NCBI GenBank assembly: GCA_950106755.1
Contig: CATNNA010000004.1
Span: 806,001 to 870,000, forward strand
Direction of reading: 5' to 3'
Length of the DNA stretch: 64,000 bases
Origin: Climacium dendroides
Taxonomy: Eukaryota; Streptophyta; Bryopsida; Hypnales; Climaciaceae
This document shows, one piece after another, positions 48,014-59,468 of this stretch. Within the stretch, counting starts at the first letter, position 1; every line of letters begins with the position of its first letter. The position numbers and the translations under genes were made by a program. The notes under the pieces are model-generated. The model saw only the letters and a program-made list of their open reading frames with translations, had not been told where the DNA came from and did no database searches.

Positions 48014-50757
48014 ATGACTTCATCTGCGACTTCTGACGACTTCATGGAATCCTCGAATGATGAATTCCCAGTTCTGAAAGGGATGAATGTAGGCATTCCT
48101 GAATGCAAAGGACTTCCGCGTCGTCTTTGGAATACAAGATATGTCATTCTTTACAATGAGGAGGGTCTACTTGTTGGCGAAGGGACTTGCCATAGTGTCA
48201 ATTCAGACCTCGTGCTAGGAGCTAATGGTCCTTTTGGAGATACCCATGTAGTAGTTCACATCACCAGGACATTCTCTGAAGCGGATATCCTTCAGGAGCA
48301 GATTTACTATTTGGTAGCTCGGCCGAATAAATGAGTCCACTATGCGGGAGCAAGTCTTCACGACCATGAGGCGCGAGACAGATTCAATCAGCTACAAGTC
48401 CACCTCTTGAATCCACAACGTCTAGCATCTATACGGCCATATTCAAGTATCCTTAGGAATCCATCTCGCGTGACATCCCGCAGATCTAAGGAACTCCTCA
48501 CTCTAAAGTTCATCAACTTGGTGTCTAGCAAAGTCTGTTGTTCCCAGAATTGTGTTCAGCCCTTTTCAAGGGAGAAGATTCGGGCCTTCCGCGAGCAAAT
48601 GTACTCCAATATATCGTTCAAGTTTAGGTCACACATGAAGACTGATGTACACAAGTCAGTGCATCTTGATGCATATGGGAGGAAGACAGTGACCGTTGAA
48701 GGCATCAACGTGTGCATGCGAGTGTAGATGCATATTTCTGAGGTCCCGGAGGCTACATTCTATCGATACCTCAAATATTGGAAGGACGAACAAGAGGCAA
48801 GAGACCATGGAAATACAGGATTGGAGAAGCCAAGAAAGCACACTGAACAAGCAACTGCCACGCTAAAGTGCATCCTTGAAAAAGAGGCAGATCACATGCC
48901 ACATCGTACTCGGACTTTGAAGTTAGGGGACAAGGTCGTATCCATGTGTCTTCCCTCTACTTTTCAGTGGAAGGGTAAGATGAAAGAAATCAATGATGCC
49001 AATGCAGCCTTCGGATTATCCGAAGTTTTCACTTTGAACCTGAGCAAGATCAGGTCCTCGAAGTTTTCAGAGTACGAGGTGAAAAAACCTGGTGATAATT
49101 TTGCTCAGCGTTCAGTGTGTGACAAACTACAAGAGCTACGAAGGAATTGTATTGTTGGATCTCAAAGTGCTTTGATATGGTCAAGGAGGCTTGACAAACA
49201 TTTGGCTATTGCTCGGGCATATAGGGAGCTCTACTACGCAAATCGTTACCGCTCGCATGAGTTTCCACATGAATGTTTGACGATCATGCATGACAAGATG
49301 GACCATGCCAAGACCGCTTTTTTGGTCTTTCCCACAAAACTAAAGAACTTGATGGGCTCATGAAGTTGCCCGTCTCGGTCACTGGCATGATTGCGCATGG
49401 TCATGCTGATGTTCGATATGCGCACTATGGCTTGGATATGTTTCCCTACGACTCAAACTACACCGTTGGCTCCATGGCAAAGTTGTTGCAAGATTTGGAA
49501 TTGCCACCAAAATTGTCTTCTCAACAATTGTTTACGGGGTCTAGATCCACAAATTTATCCAGGGCAATACTGAAGGGTGCCGAAGTTTGCAAAACATCGT
49601 TACTTCCGCTATCGGAAACGTTATGTCCAGGGATGCCGTTGCCTCCTATTTTGAATGCGCAGATGGATAATGCCACCGGAGATAACAAGAATAGATTTGT
49701 TTTCTTTTATTGGTCTCTACTTGTTGCAAACAAGATCTTTCGTGAAGTGTACGTGAACTTCATGATTGTGGGTCATACTCATGACGACATTGATGCACTC
49801 TTCGGAAGATGGAGCATGCTTTTGAAGAAAGAAAACTTCCTTACAATTCCTACACTTACGAAGTCATTCATGGATGTAGAATCCATTTCGATAATCCTTT
49901 ACCTCATAGAAGAGGTGCCAGATTTCAAGGGTTTCATAGCAGGCAAAGTTTTGGATGGCAATGACATCATGGTTGGACACACAAAGCTACAACAAGTGAA
50001 GTTCTACCTCAACTCGACTGGGTGTCCAGTCATGAAGTACAAAATGTTGTGCACTGATGTGGAGTGGTTGCCGAAGGAGACTGGTCATGGAATGAAATTG
50101 TAGAAGGAGGACTTTGAAGGGCAAAGTTTGTGGCCATGTGGAATACCAGAAGCAGTTCTGCCGAGTCCAATGAAAGGTGCAGAGGACATCTTGAAGGGCA
50201 TATCCGGATTCGTGAGGTATTGGGAGAATTTGTGCAATCAAGATTGCACTGGAGAGTACCGAAGACGCTATGAGCACGTAGTGCTCTACTGGCAAGGTGT
50301 CAAGGTAGCATTGCTAGAACCGCTACCTTCATCTTCTGTTTTGAAGGATGGTTTTTGGCCAATGAGCCGTGTTCAAGCAACTCAGGTGGATGAATTAGAC
50401 GAAGATGGTGAGGATCATGAAGAGTTTGGAGAAGATGACGCGTACGTAGGCCCTTTGGGAGGTCGCCTACAACCATCCTTTAGGATGGGTCGAGATCTCT
50501 TTGAAGGATATTTTGTTGCAGTTCGATCCGCAGATGGTGATAGTCATCCGGTTTGGATTGCAAGGGCGTTGTCTGATCCAAATTGTAATCCAGAAAAACC
50601 TAATTGTGTACTCATTCAATACTTTCGTCCAACATTAAGAGATCAAGATGTTCAAGACTTCTACACTGGATGGGACAGCAAAAGAGGTCTACGTTGGAAA
50701 GTGGATGAAACTGAACCGCCACTTTGGGAGCATACAAATGCTCTTATGACAACGTAG
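48014..50757 (+). pseudogene. DUF7869-type DDE-like transposase gene, broken by three stops and one frameshift
   Basis: From ATG 48,014 one frame runs to about 49,355, with a TGA at 48,332 and TAG at 48,725. After a one-base shift it continues to 50,757, with a TAG at 50,101. Diagnostic blocks are IMHDKMDHAKTAF (49,290), LNAQMDNATGDNKNRF (49,650) and IVGHTHDDIDALFGRWS (49,770). The aspartates in DKMDH, QMDN and HDDID form a candidate DDD triad. The order and the VGHTHxDID signature are as I recall the DUF7869 family, associated with eukaryotic transposons. Upstream are a helical DNA-binding-like region and KLGDKVVSMCLPS. Downstream, after an acidic linker (50,385-50,440), lies an SH3- or BAH-like tail (HPVWIARALSDPN). 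The gene would encode about 910 residues. It adjoins the satellite directly. Confidence 0.7.
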
Positions 50758-51234
50758 AAGTCTAGCATCCGAAAAGATACTCATCAATGCATGATCAAGA
50801 TTCCTGCTGCTCAAATTGACGTTATCAACCAAAGTCTTGCATCCTACACTTGATATCTGTAGCTATGTATGTATATGTATTGTAGGTTTTATAATTATGT
50901 TGTTTCCATCATCATGTTTTGTGTAATGAAGGGAATTCATATAGTAGATTAGATGGTATAGTCTTGAGTGGATTGATTTTATTTTATTGCTTGGCATTGC
51001 ATTATTGATTTCCAGTGTATATTTTGTGTTTATAGAACATTGGAATTTAAGTATAGTCTCAATATACTTCTTTTTATATTCTTTAGCTCTCTTTTCTTTA
51101 TTTTTTACTTCATTATCTTATTTGTTTATTAGTGAGTATGTTTTATTTCAAATTACATTGTTATTGGGAAAAAAAGTAGTAGATATATCTACTATTTATT
51201 TGGTTAACATATAAAGCACTTGTCACATTCTGGG
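50758..51234 (+). other. 3' flank of the DUF7869-type gene
   Basis: AT-rich sequence with no gene; a short hydrophobic frame near 51.0-51.2 kb is attributed to T-rich composition. The 3' end of the element should lie here but no terminal repeat was recognised. Confidence 0.4.
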
Positions 51235-51420
51235 TAGGGGGGCAGTTGGTTGTTACAACTTTCCTGCCTACAAAGCTCATTTAGCAGCACCAAGTCATGT
51301 TGTTCTCTCATGCACTCATACAAGTCCAACGGGAATCAAACCCGAACCGCTTCAATGAGATGAACAACCCCTCACAACCAACCGCGGAGCTTATGACTTG
51401 GTGTTCAGAAGATGACATAA
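51235..51420 (-). repeat. possible tRNA-derived SINE fragment
   Basis: On the minus strand GCGGTTCGGGTTTGATTCCCG (part of 51,329-51,352) resembles a tRNA T-arm and B box (GGTTCGAxTCC). It lies within a GC-richer segment set in AT-rich DNA. No A box was convincing. Confidence 0.25.
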
Positions 51421-51585
51421 TCTTTATTTATATTAATTATAACATTTACCTTAAACCGAATTATATGTGTTTGAACAGACCATCACTCAAAAGATTCTCA
51501 TTTTAATGGAAATTGCGCATTACAACTAGCAAATTCAGTGTTTGCCCACCTAAATTAGCTAAAATTACAATTCATTTGTTAGAGT

Positions 51586-51912
51586 CTAAATGGACAATAT
51601 TATTATGAGAGGCCCCAAACCTCTCAAAATATTGAATATAGTGTTAGTCAGATGAGGTTGAACTGAGGTGTTGGGGAAGATTCCTCCGGAGAGATCCGTA
51701 AACATTGTCTGATCTAACCCTAGAAGTGGATCAAAGTTTCCTAACAACTGGCGCATTTCCCTCAACGCAATCTCGATCTGGGCTTCAAAGTCAACCAAGA
51801 TGGTGACGACCTTAGTTCCAGAAATGTGTCCCTCCTTAGTCATCAGGGAATTCCAAAGGGCAGCCTGTATCATCATGTTGGCTACTTGGTCGACCACCTC
51901 TTTCAGGGTTAC
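51586..51912 (-). pseudogene. fragment of the gag-like element protein (fourth copy)
   Basis: The minus-strand frame (about 103 residues) contains AALWNSLMTKEGHISGTK followed by VVTILVDFEAQIEIALREM. This matches the ELFNTSLIADRHITRSK / VVTILVNFEA block of element copy 1 and the equivalent of copy 2. Only this C-terminal coiled-coil part is present. It stops where the GC-rich island begins at about 51,913, so the element was probably truncated by that insertion or by deletion. It shows the family is dispersed and not confined to the hAT locus. Confidence 0.65.
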
Positions 51913-52200
51913 ATGGACGTCCGGATGGACGTCCAGCGTCTACGTCCGCTGGTTCCCGAACGTCTGCCGACATAGGACGTTCTGACCGTCCAGCGGACGG
52001 GGAGGCGGACGGGGCGGACGGGAGGCGGACGGGAGGGCGGACGGGGAGCTGGATGGGGAGGGCGGACAGGAAGGGCGGACGGAGAGGGCGGATGGGGAGG
52101 GCGGACGGGAGGGCGGACCGGGAGGCGGACGGGGAGGCGGACGGGAAGGCGGACGGGGCAGACGGGTCGGTGTGGGGTCGTCCGATCGGGGCATCTGGCG
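51913..52200. repeat. GC island A: GGCGGACGGG-type repeats
   Basis: Almost entirely built of GGCGGACGGG and GGAGGGCGGAC words at irregular 8-14-bp spacing. It contrasts sharply with the AT-rich flanks. It is the same vocabulary as islands B, C and D. No gene start was found next to it, but it borders the 3' side of the kinase-like gene's flank. Confidence 0.85.
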
Positions 52201-52549
52201 GAAAATGGGGTAAACTTTGGTGTAGGTTTAGATGAGTTACATTTGATGTGCGCAATTTCATCCAATTTTTTTTCTTTCAAATTCGAGCAATTTGGCATTA
52301 TCATCCAATTTTTCTTCAAATTTAACCTATAGATTTGGTGCAGTCCATTTTTTTTTAGGCATTTGGGCCTTCAATTGGCTCAAGAAAACAATGGTTCATG
52401 GTTCAAACAAATTCAATCATCCAAATAACCATAGGATGTTGTAACCCCTACATGCCGAAGCCTTATTTTCAAATTTAAACTTCCTTTAATTTGCTCTAAA
52501 TTGAACAAAGAGCCCACATTTTGGTAAGATGTATCAATTTTTTTGGAAT

Positions 52550-52915
52550 TGTAACCATACAAATTCAAACTAGACTTGTTAGAGATTGCATAGGAAAAGA
52601 AAGCACAACAATATCACTTGTACAGTGAAAGATTATAACATTTGATAATGATGCTGTTAAAATCACAAAAAAAAGTTGAAGCCTTTTTGGCAAGGCAAAT
52701 CTAAAATGTTGGGGACCCAAAGAATATGAGGTTAATGGGCCAAACTTGCCCAATCAATTTACAGCTTTGCAAAATTTACTCTATAATTTTTTAATATGAA
52801 TTTCCAATATGAATTTTCCTCCAAGACCTACTATATTTGAGGCTCATTTCCAAAAGCTCTTAACACAAAAGAAAAGTCAAGATTGCACAAGGTACCCTTG
52901 CATAATATCTCTTTC
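52550..52915 (+). repeat. repeat block R1 (shared with R2 and, inverted, R3)
   Basis: CATACAAATTCAAACTAGAC, then GAAAGCACAACAATATC, GAGGCTCATTTCCAAAAGC and a CCTTGCATAA segment correspond in order to block R2 at 55.9 kb. The ATTTGAGGCTCATTTCCAAA part corresponds, inverted, to block R3 at 58.6 kb. R1 lies beside GC island A. Confidence 0.7.
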
Positions 52916-53633
52916 AGAAAAATCATTGTCCTTTAATTGCAAGATCGGACTTCTCACTTCTGGAGCCAAAAGTAGACTTCAAAAAGAATTTCCCAAAATT
53001 ATTACCTCACTAAAATGATGAAAAATAGTTAGGTTTTACTGAACTTCTAAGTTTTGCAAACACCGTATTCAATATTTTGGGTCCTCAAGCATTTAGGGGG
53101 TAATTACTATTTTTTTTTAACATGTTAATGAAGCCGACAAACTCGTTGCATGCAAAAAATTAACAACACACCATTAATACCAAACAAAAAACCATGCTTC
53201 TAGAATCTTGAAGACAATTTACAATTATACATAATACATTGTCCAATTGAATATCTTCAACCATACATGGCAAATTAAAGAATTGGAAGACCATACAATT
53301 TAAAACAAAAACTTTCCAATCTTGCAAATACCAACTTAAAAAATCACAATTTCCGTAATTGAAGGGTTTTAGACTTTTCTATGCAAAATTGCAAACCAAC
53401 AATGACAAAAGATAGGGACAATTCACACACTTGTAAAAATCATTATCAATTAAAATATCCTCGTCAATTACAAAGGCACATAAAAGTCCAACTACATTGG
53501 CATTCATTGGTCTTAAAAAATCAAAATGGTGCACATATGTTATGCAACTATGTAATTCGCATACATACTACATTACTACTTGGCATCTATGCACACTACC
53601 AGCCTATATACTTATATGAATTATTCTTGAACT
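52916..53633. other. AT-rich 3' flank of the kinase-like gene
   Basis: Short frames only, with homopolymer runs. It probably includes the 3' UTR of the minus-strand gene ending at 53,634. Confidence 0.4.
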
Positions 53634-55121
53634 TCAATATGAACCACGGAAGTATTCATCTGGAACAAGCCAGTTGAATGAAGTACTAAAACGGAAGATG
53701 ACTTGTGCCAAAGTACTCTCTTTATTCTGAACGCGCTTCAAGTAAGTATCAAACACCTGTGCAAATTGTGGATGGAGGTACTTGACATGTGAGCTACTTG
53801 ATTCACGCTGCAATTTGTGATACGCCTCCGACATGCACTGCCTACTGATCCGTTTAGCTAATTTAGCAACAACATATTGCTCGGATAGCATGGAAAGAAA
53901 AGGGATGTTTTGCACATCCGCATCTCTTCCGTGTACATAAGTAATACTGGGATCCACCCACCACCTCCTCTTTATAGCTTCGTCCTTTTCAGCTGTTGAT
54001 GTGAATGTATACAACGACTTCATAGGCTCGCTCAACACTGTAGTCATCCCCCAATCACAAACTCCAATGTAAACCCGGGACTCATCTTCAGGAAAATGAA
54101 ACATGATGTTGTTCGGAGAAATGTCGTTGTGGAGATGTCCAGCGGTGTGCACCGCATTCATGATGTGCAGTAATGCCCATGCAAGCTCCATGCGTTTGGC
54201 TCTAAATCGCTTTAGATTTTTAGCAGCAATGATTTCTTCTTCTGTTATACGCGGCTCATACAGCACTCAAAGGGCTATATTGTCTGGATAGTCGTCATCC
54301 CGACGCATCATTTCACACAATGTACCACCGTTCCACCATAATGAGTATCCTTCATTCTTTTTGGAATGCACTGCAAAAAAACATATCACTCCAGCATGCG
54401 GAATCCTTACTGCCATAGTCTCAGTATTGTGTTCCATCTTTGCAAAAGCAGGTCGTTCACCTTCTTGGAGAGACATCTTTGCTGCAAACTCCCATGATGG
54501 ATGAATCTCCCTACATCCTTCTATTCGCACTCTCCGAATTGTAGCATAGCCACCCCGCATGATTTTGTTATTTACGGGAATCACCGTGACCGTTTCCGGA
54601 AGGGCTATTAGAAGGCGACGTGTATTTTGTGCTTGGTCTATTCCAGGCTTGCTCGTCCACCAACCAATTGACCCTGCTCTATTCTGCCTCCTCTTAAATG
54701 GTTGGCACCTTTTGGTGAATAAATCCGCTTTCATAATGACATGCTCGAAGGCTTCATCATTTTCGCGTTTCTTCCTCCAATATTTATCCAAAATGACCGA
54801 AGCATTCCACTATGCATCATGCACCTTGCTGTCAAGAAATTTGGGGAAATTCTTCTTCTCCGTTTCATCAATCCACTGCGGTACGTGCAAGGCGTTCAAC
54901 ATCCTCTGCCTCATATCCACGAAGAATTTCTCGATGCAGTCCTCTTCATATCGCACATATTTAGTGTCAAGAGACACTGTAGTCTTTGTCTCATAAAACT
55001 TCACAATCAATTCGATTAAGAATGCTTTGCAACTCTCCGAGGGATTCTCCCTTGTCCACTGAATAGAGGGGGCTTCTTCTTTTCCCTTCGGCTCCTTGGA
55101 AGCCTTCTTTGCCCTTGGCAT
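53634..55121 (-). pseudogene. protein-kinase-like gene with two in-frame stops
   Basis: One frame of 496 codons runs from ATG 55,121 to TAA at 53,634-53,636. It is interrupted only by TAG at 54,810-54,812 and TGA at 54,267-54,269. The N-terminus is basic and lysine-rich (PRAKKASKEPKGKEE). The C-terminal half is kinase-like: GGYATIRRVRI (glycine-loop region), FAAKM (ATP-binding lysine), HLHNDISPNNIMF (catalytic loop, HND for HRD), GVCDWGM (DWG for DFG) and WWVDPSITY (APE region). The key K, D, N and D residues are kept. Coupling of a kinase-like domain to an element gene is unusual; the original substrate is unknown. It lies between GC islands A and B, with island B 160-530 bp upstream of its start, and shares that arrangement with the two genes to its right. 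Confidence 0.7.
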
Positions 55122-55282
55122 GTTGATAACCCGGTAGAATGATGAACGTCAAAGTTTTATAAAAAAATTGGCAAGAGTTACCCCAAATATTAGACTCTTA
55201 CCCACCCAAAGAAAGGAGCCATTGGAGGTCAAACCACCAGCTCTCCGCTCTCTCTTGCATGCAAAGGGGAAGGCAAAAGTGA
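55122..55282. promoter_or_regulatory. leader between the kinase-like gene and GC island B
   Basis: About 160 bp of ordinary composition separates the ATG at 55,121 from the island. The leaders at 57.6-57.8 kb and 60.55-60.81 kb are of similar length, so transcription may start in or near the islands. Confidence 0.35.
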
Positions 55283-55655
55283 GAGCGGACGGTCCGTCCG
55301 CTTGTCTTATATGAGTCGGACGGCCTCATTCCAATCCTACAGCGGACGGAGGCCGTCTGATCGGGCGGACGGACTGGCCGTCCGCCTCTTCCTGGCCGTC
55401 CGATCGGATGGTCTAGGGTTGGCGGTAGCCTCGTCTGGTCCGCACGGTCGAACAGAGGCCGTCCGCCTCTTCCTGGCCGTCCGAGCGGACGGTTTAGGAT
55501 TGGCGGACGCCTCGTCCGGTCCGCACGGTCGAATAGAGGCCGTCCGATCGGGCAGACGGGGTGGCTGTGCGCCCCCTCTGGCCCGTCCGATCGGGCGGAC
55601 GGACAATCTGCGTGATCGGACGGTCTAGAGGGGGTGATTTTTAGATCGTCCGCTT
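55283..55655. repeat. GC island B: CCGTCCGATCGGGCGGACGG palindromic repeats
   Basis: Dense CCGTCC/GGACGG words, many as inverted pairs around GATCGG, such as CCGTCCGATCGGGCGGACGG and CCGTCCGATCGGATGG. A longer unit (GAGGCCGTCCGCCTCTTCC ... CGCACGGTCGAA) is repeated about twice. It lies 160 bp upstream of the kinase-like gene. Confidence 0.85.
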
Positions 55656-55884
55656 CATTTCTACTGTCTCATTTTTAGGGTGATTTTTCCCCCTTTTCAT
55701 TCAATAAGCTTCATGTAGGTCTTCTTGTTTGGGAGGAATTGGGCATTTGGGTATTTCAATCCCTAATAATTAAAAAAATAGACCCAAGGCTTCTTCTCAA
55801 CTTTCTTCAATTTCTTGAAATTTTTACTTCTAAAGAAATGTCAATATTTTCATTACATTTATCATTTTCTTGGAATTTTGAGTT

Positions 55885-56260
55885 TTTAACCGTACAAATT
55901 CAAACTAGACATGCTAGACATTATGGAAAAAAAGAAAGCACAACAATATCCCTTATGGAGTTAAAAATTATAATGTTTACCTATGAGGGTGTTCAAATTG
56001 CAAAAAAGAGTTCAAATATTTCTTGCAAGTCAAACCATTGAACTTCGTGACACAAAAAATTGGAAGGCTTAATGTGTATAAGCTCAATTACATTAGGGCT
56101 AATCAAAATCCACAATACTATTATACAATTCTTCCAAATGAATTTGGATTCTAATTTATTTTCCAGAACTAAATGCATTTCAATCTCATTTCCAACCTCC
56201 AAGAGCAGGTAAAGAATACAGAAAGTCAACATTGCATTCGGTATCCTTGCACTAAATCTA
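55885..56260 (+). repeat. repeat block R2
   Basis: CGTACAAATTCAAACTAGAC, GAAAGCACAACAATATC and CATTCGGTATCCTTGCACTAA match block R1 in order and orientation. R2 lies beside island B and at the 3' side of the 57.6-kb gene, just as R1 lies beside island A and the 3' side of the kinase-like gene. Confidence 0.7.
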
Positions 56261-56491
56261 AAAAAGAAAAAACACTGTCAAGCATTTCCAAGAAGAGATT
56301 TTTGATACTACAACTAAACATGTTCAATAGATGTGCATGTTCAAAGTTTTAAATAGTGACATCATTGACCACTAATGGTCACAAAAGTGGTCACCAAAAT
56401 ACATTTAAACAATAATAGTAAATCCATAACCTCCGAATAAGTCAAAAGACATCTTCTACTCTACCCTTAAATAATTAAACTACATTATACT

Positions 56492-57598
56492 CTATTCTGA
56501 ATCCGAACTACTATCGTCATTTCGACCTTCAGGTGTGGGACCAAAGCCACTACATCGCCCATATCCGCCAGACCTTCCTCCTTGTCCGTAATCGGAGAAG
56601 TATGGACCCCCAAATGGTGGAGGTGGAGGAGGTGATGCATTTGCCTCGGCCCCTCTTGTCCCTCGTTCGCTTGAGCCGGTGTAGTATGAGCTTCCACGAG
56701 GCCCATATGAGTCCGGCCCTCCTGTCCCCGGATAGAATTGCGACCCACCATATTGAGATCCACCGTAGTCCGTGAACCTTGTGCTTCCATGGCTTCCTCG
56801 TATGTTTTGGAAGTCATCGTGGGGGCCAGGGCTAAAATGCAAACTTCCTCCTCCATATTGCGGGCAACGCACATCACGATCATGACGAGGTGGTGACCGT
56901 TGTTGACGCGGGCAACCTTGATCCAAAATACTATTTCTTGTTGCCTCTCGCAATTGATTTTGGAAGTCCAAGTCTTCGCGCTCTTCTCAACGTACGTGCC
57001 TTTGTGGAAGTGGAGGTGGAGGTGGTAAGTCTTCTTCGTCATCATCATCATTGTCCTCTGCATCTGGCAATGGTTCTGGAGGAAATCCAAATTGACCCCG
57101 ATTAGACCACTCCGGCATGCAATCGCTTGGGCCAACCCAATTGGTGTCTATTATCGCTTTGTCACAGCTCAATTTGGTCTTCTTGTCCTTTGCAGGCACC
57201 GTACGCCAATCCACATCTTTCTGGAGTACAATCTCCGCCCAAATCATTGCCATGGTGGAATAGTTCATGATATTTGGTTTGGAAGCACCTAGACCGCAAG
57301 ATGCCCAAATCTCCTTGTATCTCTGCTTGAAATGTTCACTCTTGCAAGTGTTCATGGGACCTTCCCACCGTCTCACTTGTCTCTCTAATACAACCGTGTT
57401 ATCTGCTGGCTAGAGTTTCGCAATGTGTGACATTTTCACATACTCTCGGCACATTGTGCAAGTCCATACTGCTTTGGGCTCGTATTGCCATCCCTCTTCA
57501 GCTACACAGAAGTGGTTGAAGTAGGCGTCCCAATCCATGTCTTGTGATTTTCCCTTTGTACTCTTCTTCAGCGGATTGGGAAATCCTTTTGGAGCCAT
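56492..57598 (-). pseudogene. element gene with conserved N-terminal domain and Gly/Pro-rich tail, two in-frame stops
   Basis: A single frame runs from ATG 57,598 to TAG 56,492-56,494. It is broken by TAG at 57,410-57,412 and TGA at 56,987-56,989. The N-terminal part (WTCTMCREYVKMSHIAKL, then YSTMAMIWAEIVLQKDVDWR) corresponds to the start of the 60.8-kb gene (CRKYVKMYHIGKL, MVYAELILGRQVDWS). A conserved CxxC and Cys/His content suggests a possible metal-binding module. Acidic (EDNDDDDEED) and polyproline stretches follow. The C-terminal third is Gly/Ser/Tyr-rich (QYGGSQFYPGTGG). About 368 codons in all. GC island C lies about 190 bp upstream. No known domain family was recognised. Confidence 0.6.
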
Positions 57599-57784
57599 GG
57601 TAATCCTTCTTTTCCGCACCGAATGCAATGTTTGAGTGAGAAGTTTACAATTTGTATAATTGAGAAGGTGATGAAGAGATTACAAAAAATTAAGTTAATT
57701 CATTCACAGTTGTTCACGCTCCAAGTCGGAAGGGGCTCACAGATACCAATTGGCGCTGGATGTGCCCACTCCGCAAGGGAAACA

Positions 57785-58170
57785 ACTGCGCGGAATGGGC
57801 CGTCCGCGCCCCTCTTTATACCGTCCGCCGATGCTGACATCACTGTCCAAATCCGACGGGCGGACGGGCCGACCGCCAGATCGGACGGGCAATATGCCCC
57901 GGCGCGTCCAATCGCACGGCCTCGACGGACTGCGGATGATTGCATTGGACGGAGCCCGCGGACGGACGCTCTGACCGCGCGGCAGACGGACAGCGGGCGG
58001 CGGACTGTCGGACGGATAGCGGACGGACAGCGGACGGGAGGACGAACAGCGGACAGGAGGACGAACAGCGGACGGGAGGACGGACAGCGGACGGGAGGAT
58101 GGACAGCGGACGGGAGGACGGACAGCGGACGGCGGATAGGTGGACGGCGGACGAGCGGACGACGAACGGG
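57785..58170. repeat. GC island C with a 19-bp GGACAGCGGACGGGAGGAC minisatellite
   Basis: The left part has dispersed CGGACGG/CCGTCC words. From about 58,020 to 58,130 a 19-bp unit (GGACAGCGGACGGGAGGAC with small changes) repeats five to six times. It lies upstream of the minus-strand gene starting at 57,598. Confidence 0.85.
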
Positions 58171-58447
58171 CCGTTTTTATACACATTGAAGTTCATCATG
58201 CTCGAGTCAGATTCATTAAAAATTAATTAAAAAATAAAATAAATATGGCATGTAGTGAAATTTTCAGAATTTATAATAGGACATAAGTTGAAATCTCAAA
58301 AAAAATTGATGAAAACAAATTGAAATCTCATAACAAATCTTAATTAAATGAATTAAAGCGTCCTAAATACTAAATAAGAAAGAAAATTATCTATGAGAAT
58401 AGAGATTCTAAGTCTAATAATACTTAACCAAGTTGCTAGTCTTAGTA

Positions 58448-58468
58448 GTTTATATATATATATATAAG
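58448..58468. repeat. short (TA)n microsatellite
   Basis: TATATATATATATATA-type run in AT-rich sequence. Confidence 0.8.
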
Positions 58469-58554
58469 TTTATTTTAAATCTAACTTTAGCATCAAAAAT
58501 CCAATTTTCAAAATGATTGATTATGATTTTCTTATTCAAGATTTTGTACAAGAG

Positions 58555-58745
58555 TTTCCATCACATACTTGACTTTCATAGTGTTGAGGGCTTTTGGAAA
58601 TGAGCCTCAAATACACTAACTCTTGGAGAAAAACCACATTAAAGATTCATTTAAAAAATTGTAGAGTACATTTTGAAATGCACGTTAGGCCCTTCATCCT
58701 CATATTTTTTTGGTGACTTGATTTCCTTCATATTTTTTAAATCAT
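58555..58745 (-). repeat. repeat block R3, inverted relative to R1
   Basis: The reverse complement reads TACTCTACAATTTTTTAAAT, then CTCCAAGAGTTAGTGTATTTG and GAGGCTCATTTCCAAAAGCC. These match block R1 near 52,770-52,890 in order. Its orientation is opposite, like that of the plus-strand 60.8-kb gene. Confidence 0.65.
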
Positions 58746-59417
58746 TCTGTAATTAGTTATGGAGGGCGAATAAGTTGAAAGGCAACGGTCATTAAAAGTG
58801 ACCATGTCCTAAAATGTGCTAGTACATTCACTAAAGCAAAATGTACCTCTCCGTCATAATCACTCTTAGAGCACGGGTGTTCTTAGAGCAACTCCCTTAT
58901 GGATTTACTTAATTTAATTTTAAAGGAAAATCATCTAAGTGACTACAATAAAGTACCTATGTTTTAGCATTAAACATGTTGATTACAAATGCATATTCTA
59001 TATAAGAGGAAAATCAAAATATTAAATTTTTATTTTATTTTTAAGTAATCAATAAATAAACTTTTTTTTGTATTTTAGAAATAAAATGTATAGAAACAAA
59101 AAGAAAAATGAAACAAAAGAAAAAAATCTTTGTTTTTAATTAAAAAAGAAATAAAAGATAAACATGTATATTTTTATTGACGTTTTTTAATTGAGCCTTG
59201 ATAAAATTGAAGAGCACATGAATTGAAAATCCGGCCCAAGAGGTTTAGACTTTAGATTAAGTAGGGCCGGATTGAAGAATGGATCGAAGGCAAATCCAGC
59301 CGGACTTTCATCCGGCCTTAGGTACAATATAAACCCAGGCTTAGATAAAAGAAGAACTTATACATTATACAAATAGAAACTAAATTTTTTTTATTGCTTC
59401 ACGTTGCAAATTCTCCA

Positions 59418-59426
59418 AGAAAAAAA

Positions 59427-59466
<40 letters not shown>

Positions 59467-59468
59467 TA
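59418..59468 (+). repeat. poly-A tract followed by (TA)n
   Basis: About 24 A residues followed by about 12 TA dinucleotides. It could be the tail of a retroposed sequence or a plain microsatellite. No element body was recognised to its left. Confidence 0.8.

Noticed and set aside
51836..52319. Overlapping Pro/Arg/Ser-rich frames across GC island A (similar ones in B, C and D)
   Set aside because: GC-rich repeats lack stop codons in most frames on both strands, so open frames are expected by composition.
58190..58215. Another copy of the 17-bp palindrome (ATGCTCGAGTCAGAT)
   Set aside because: Only the left half and centre match and the right arm is not complementary; treated as chance.
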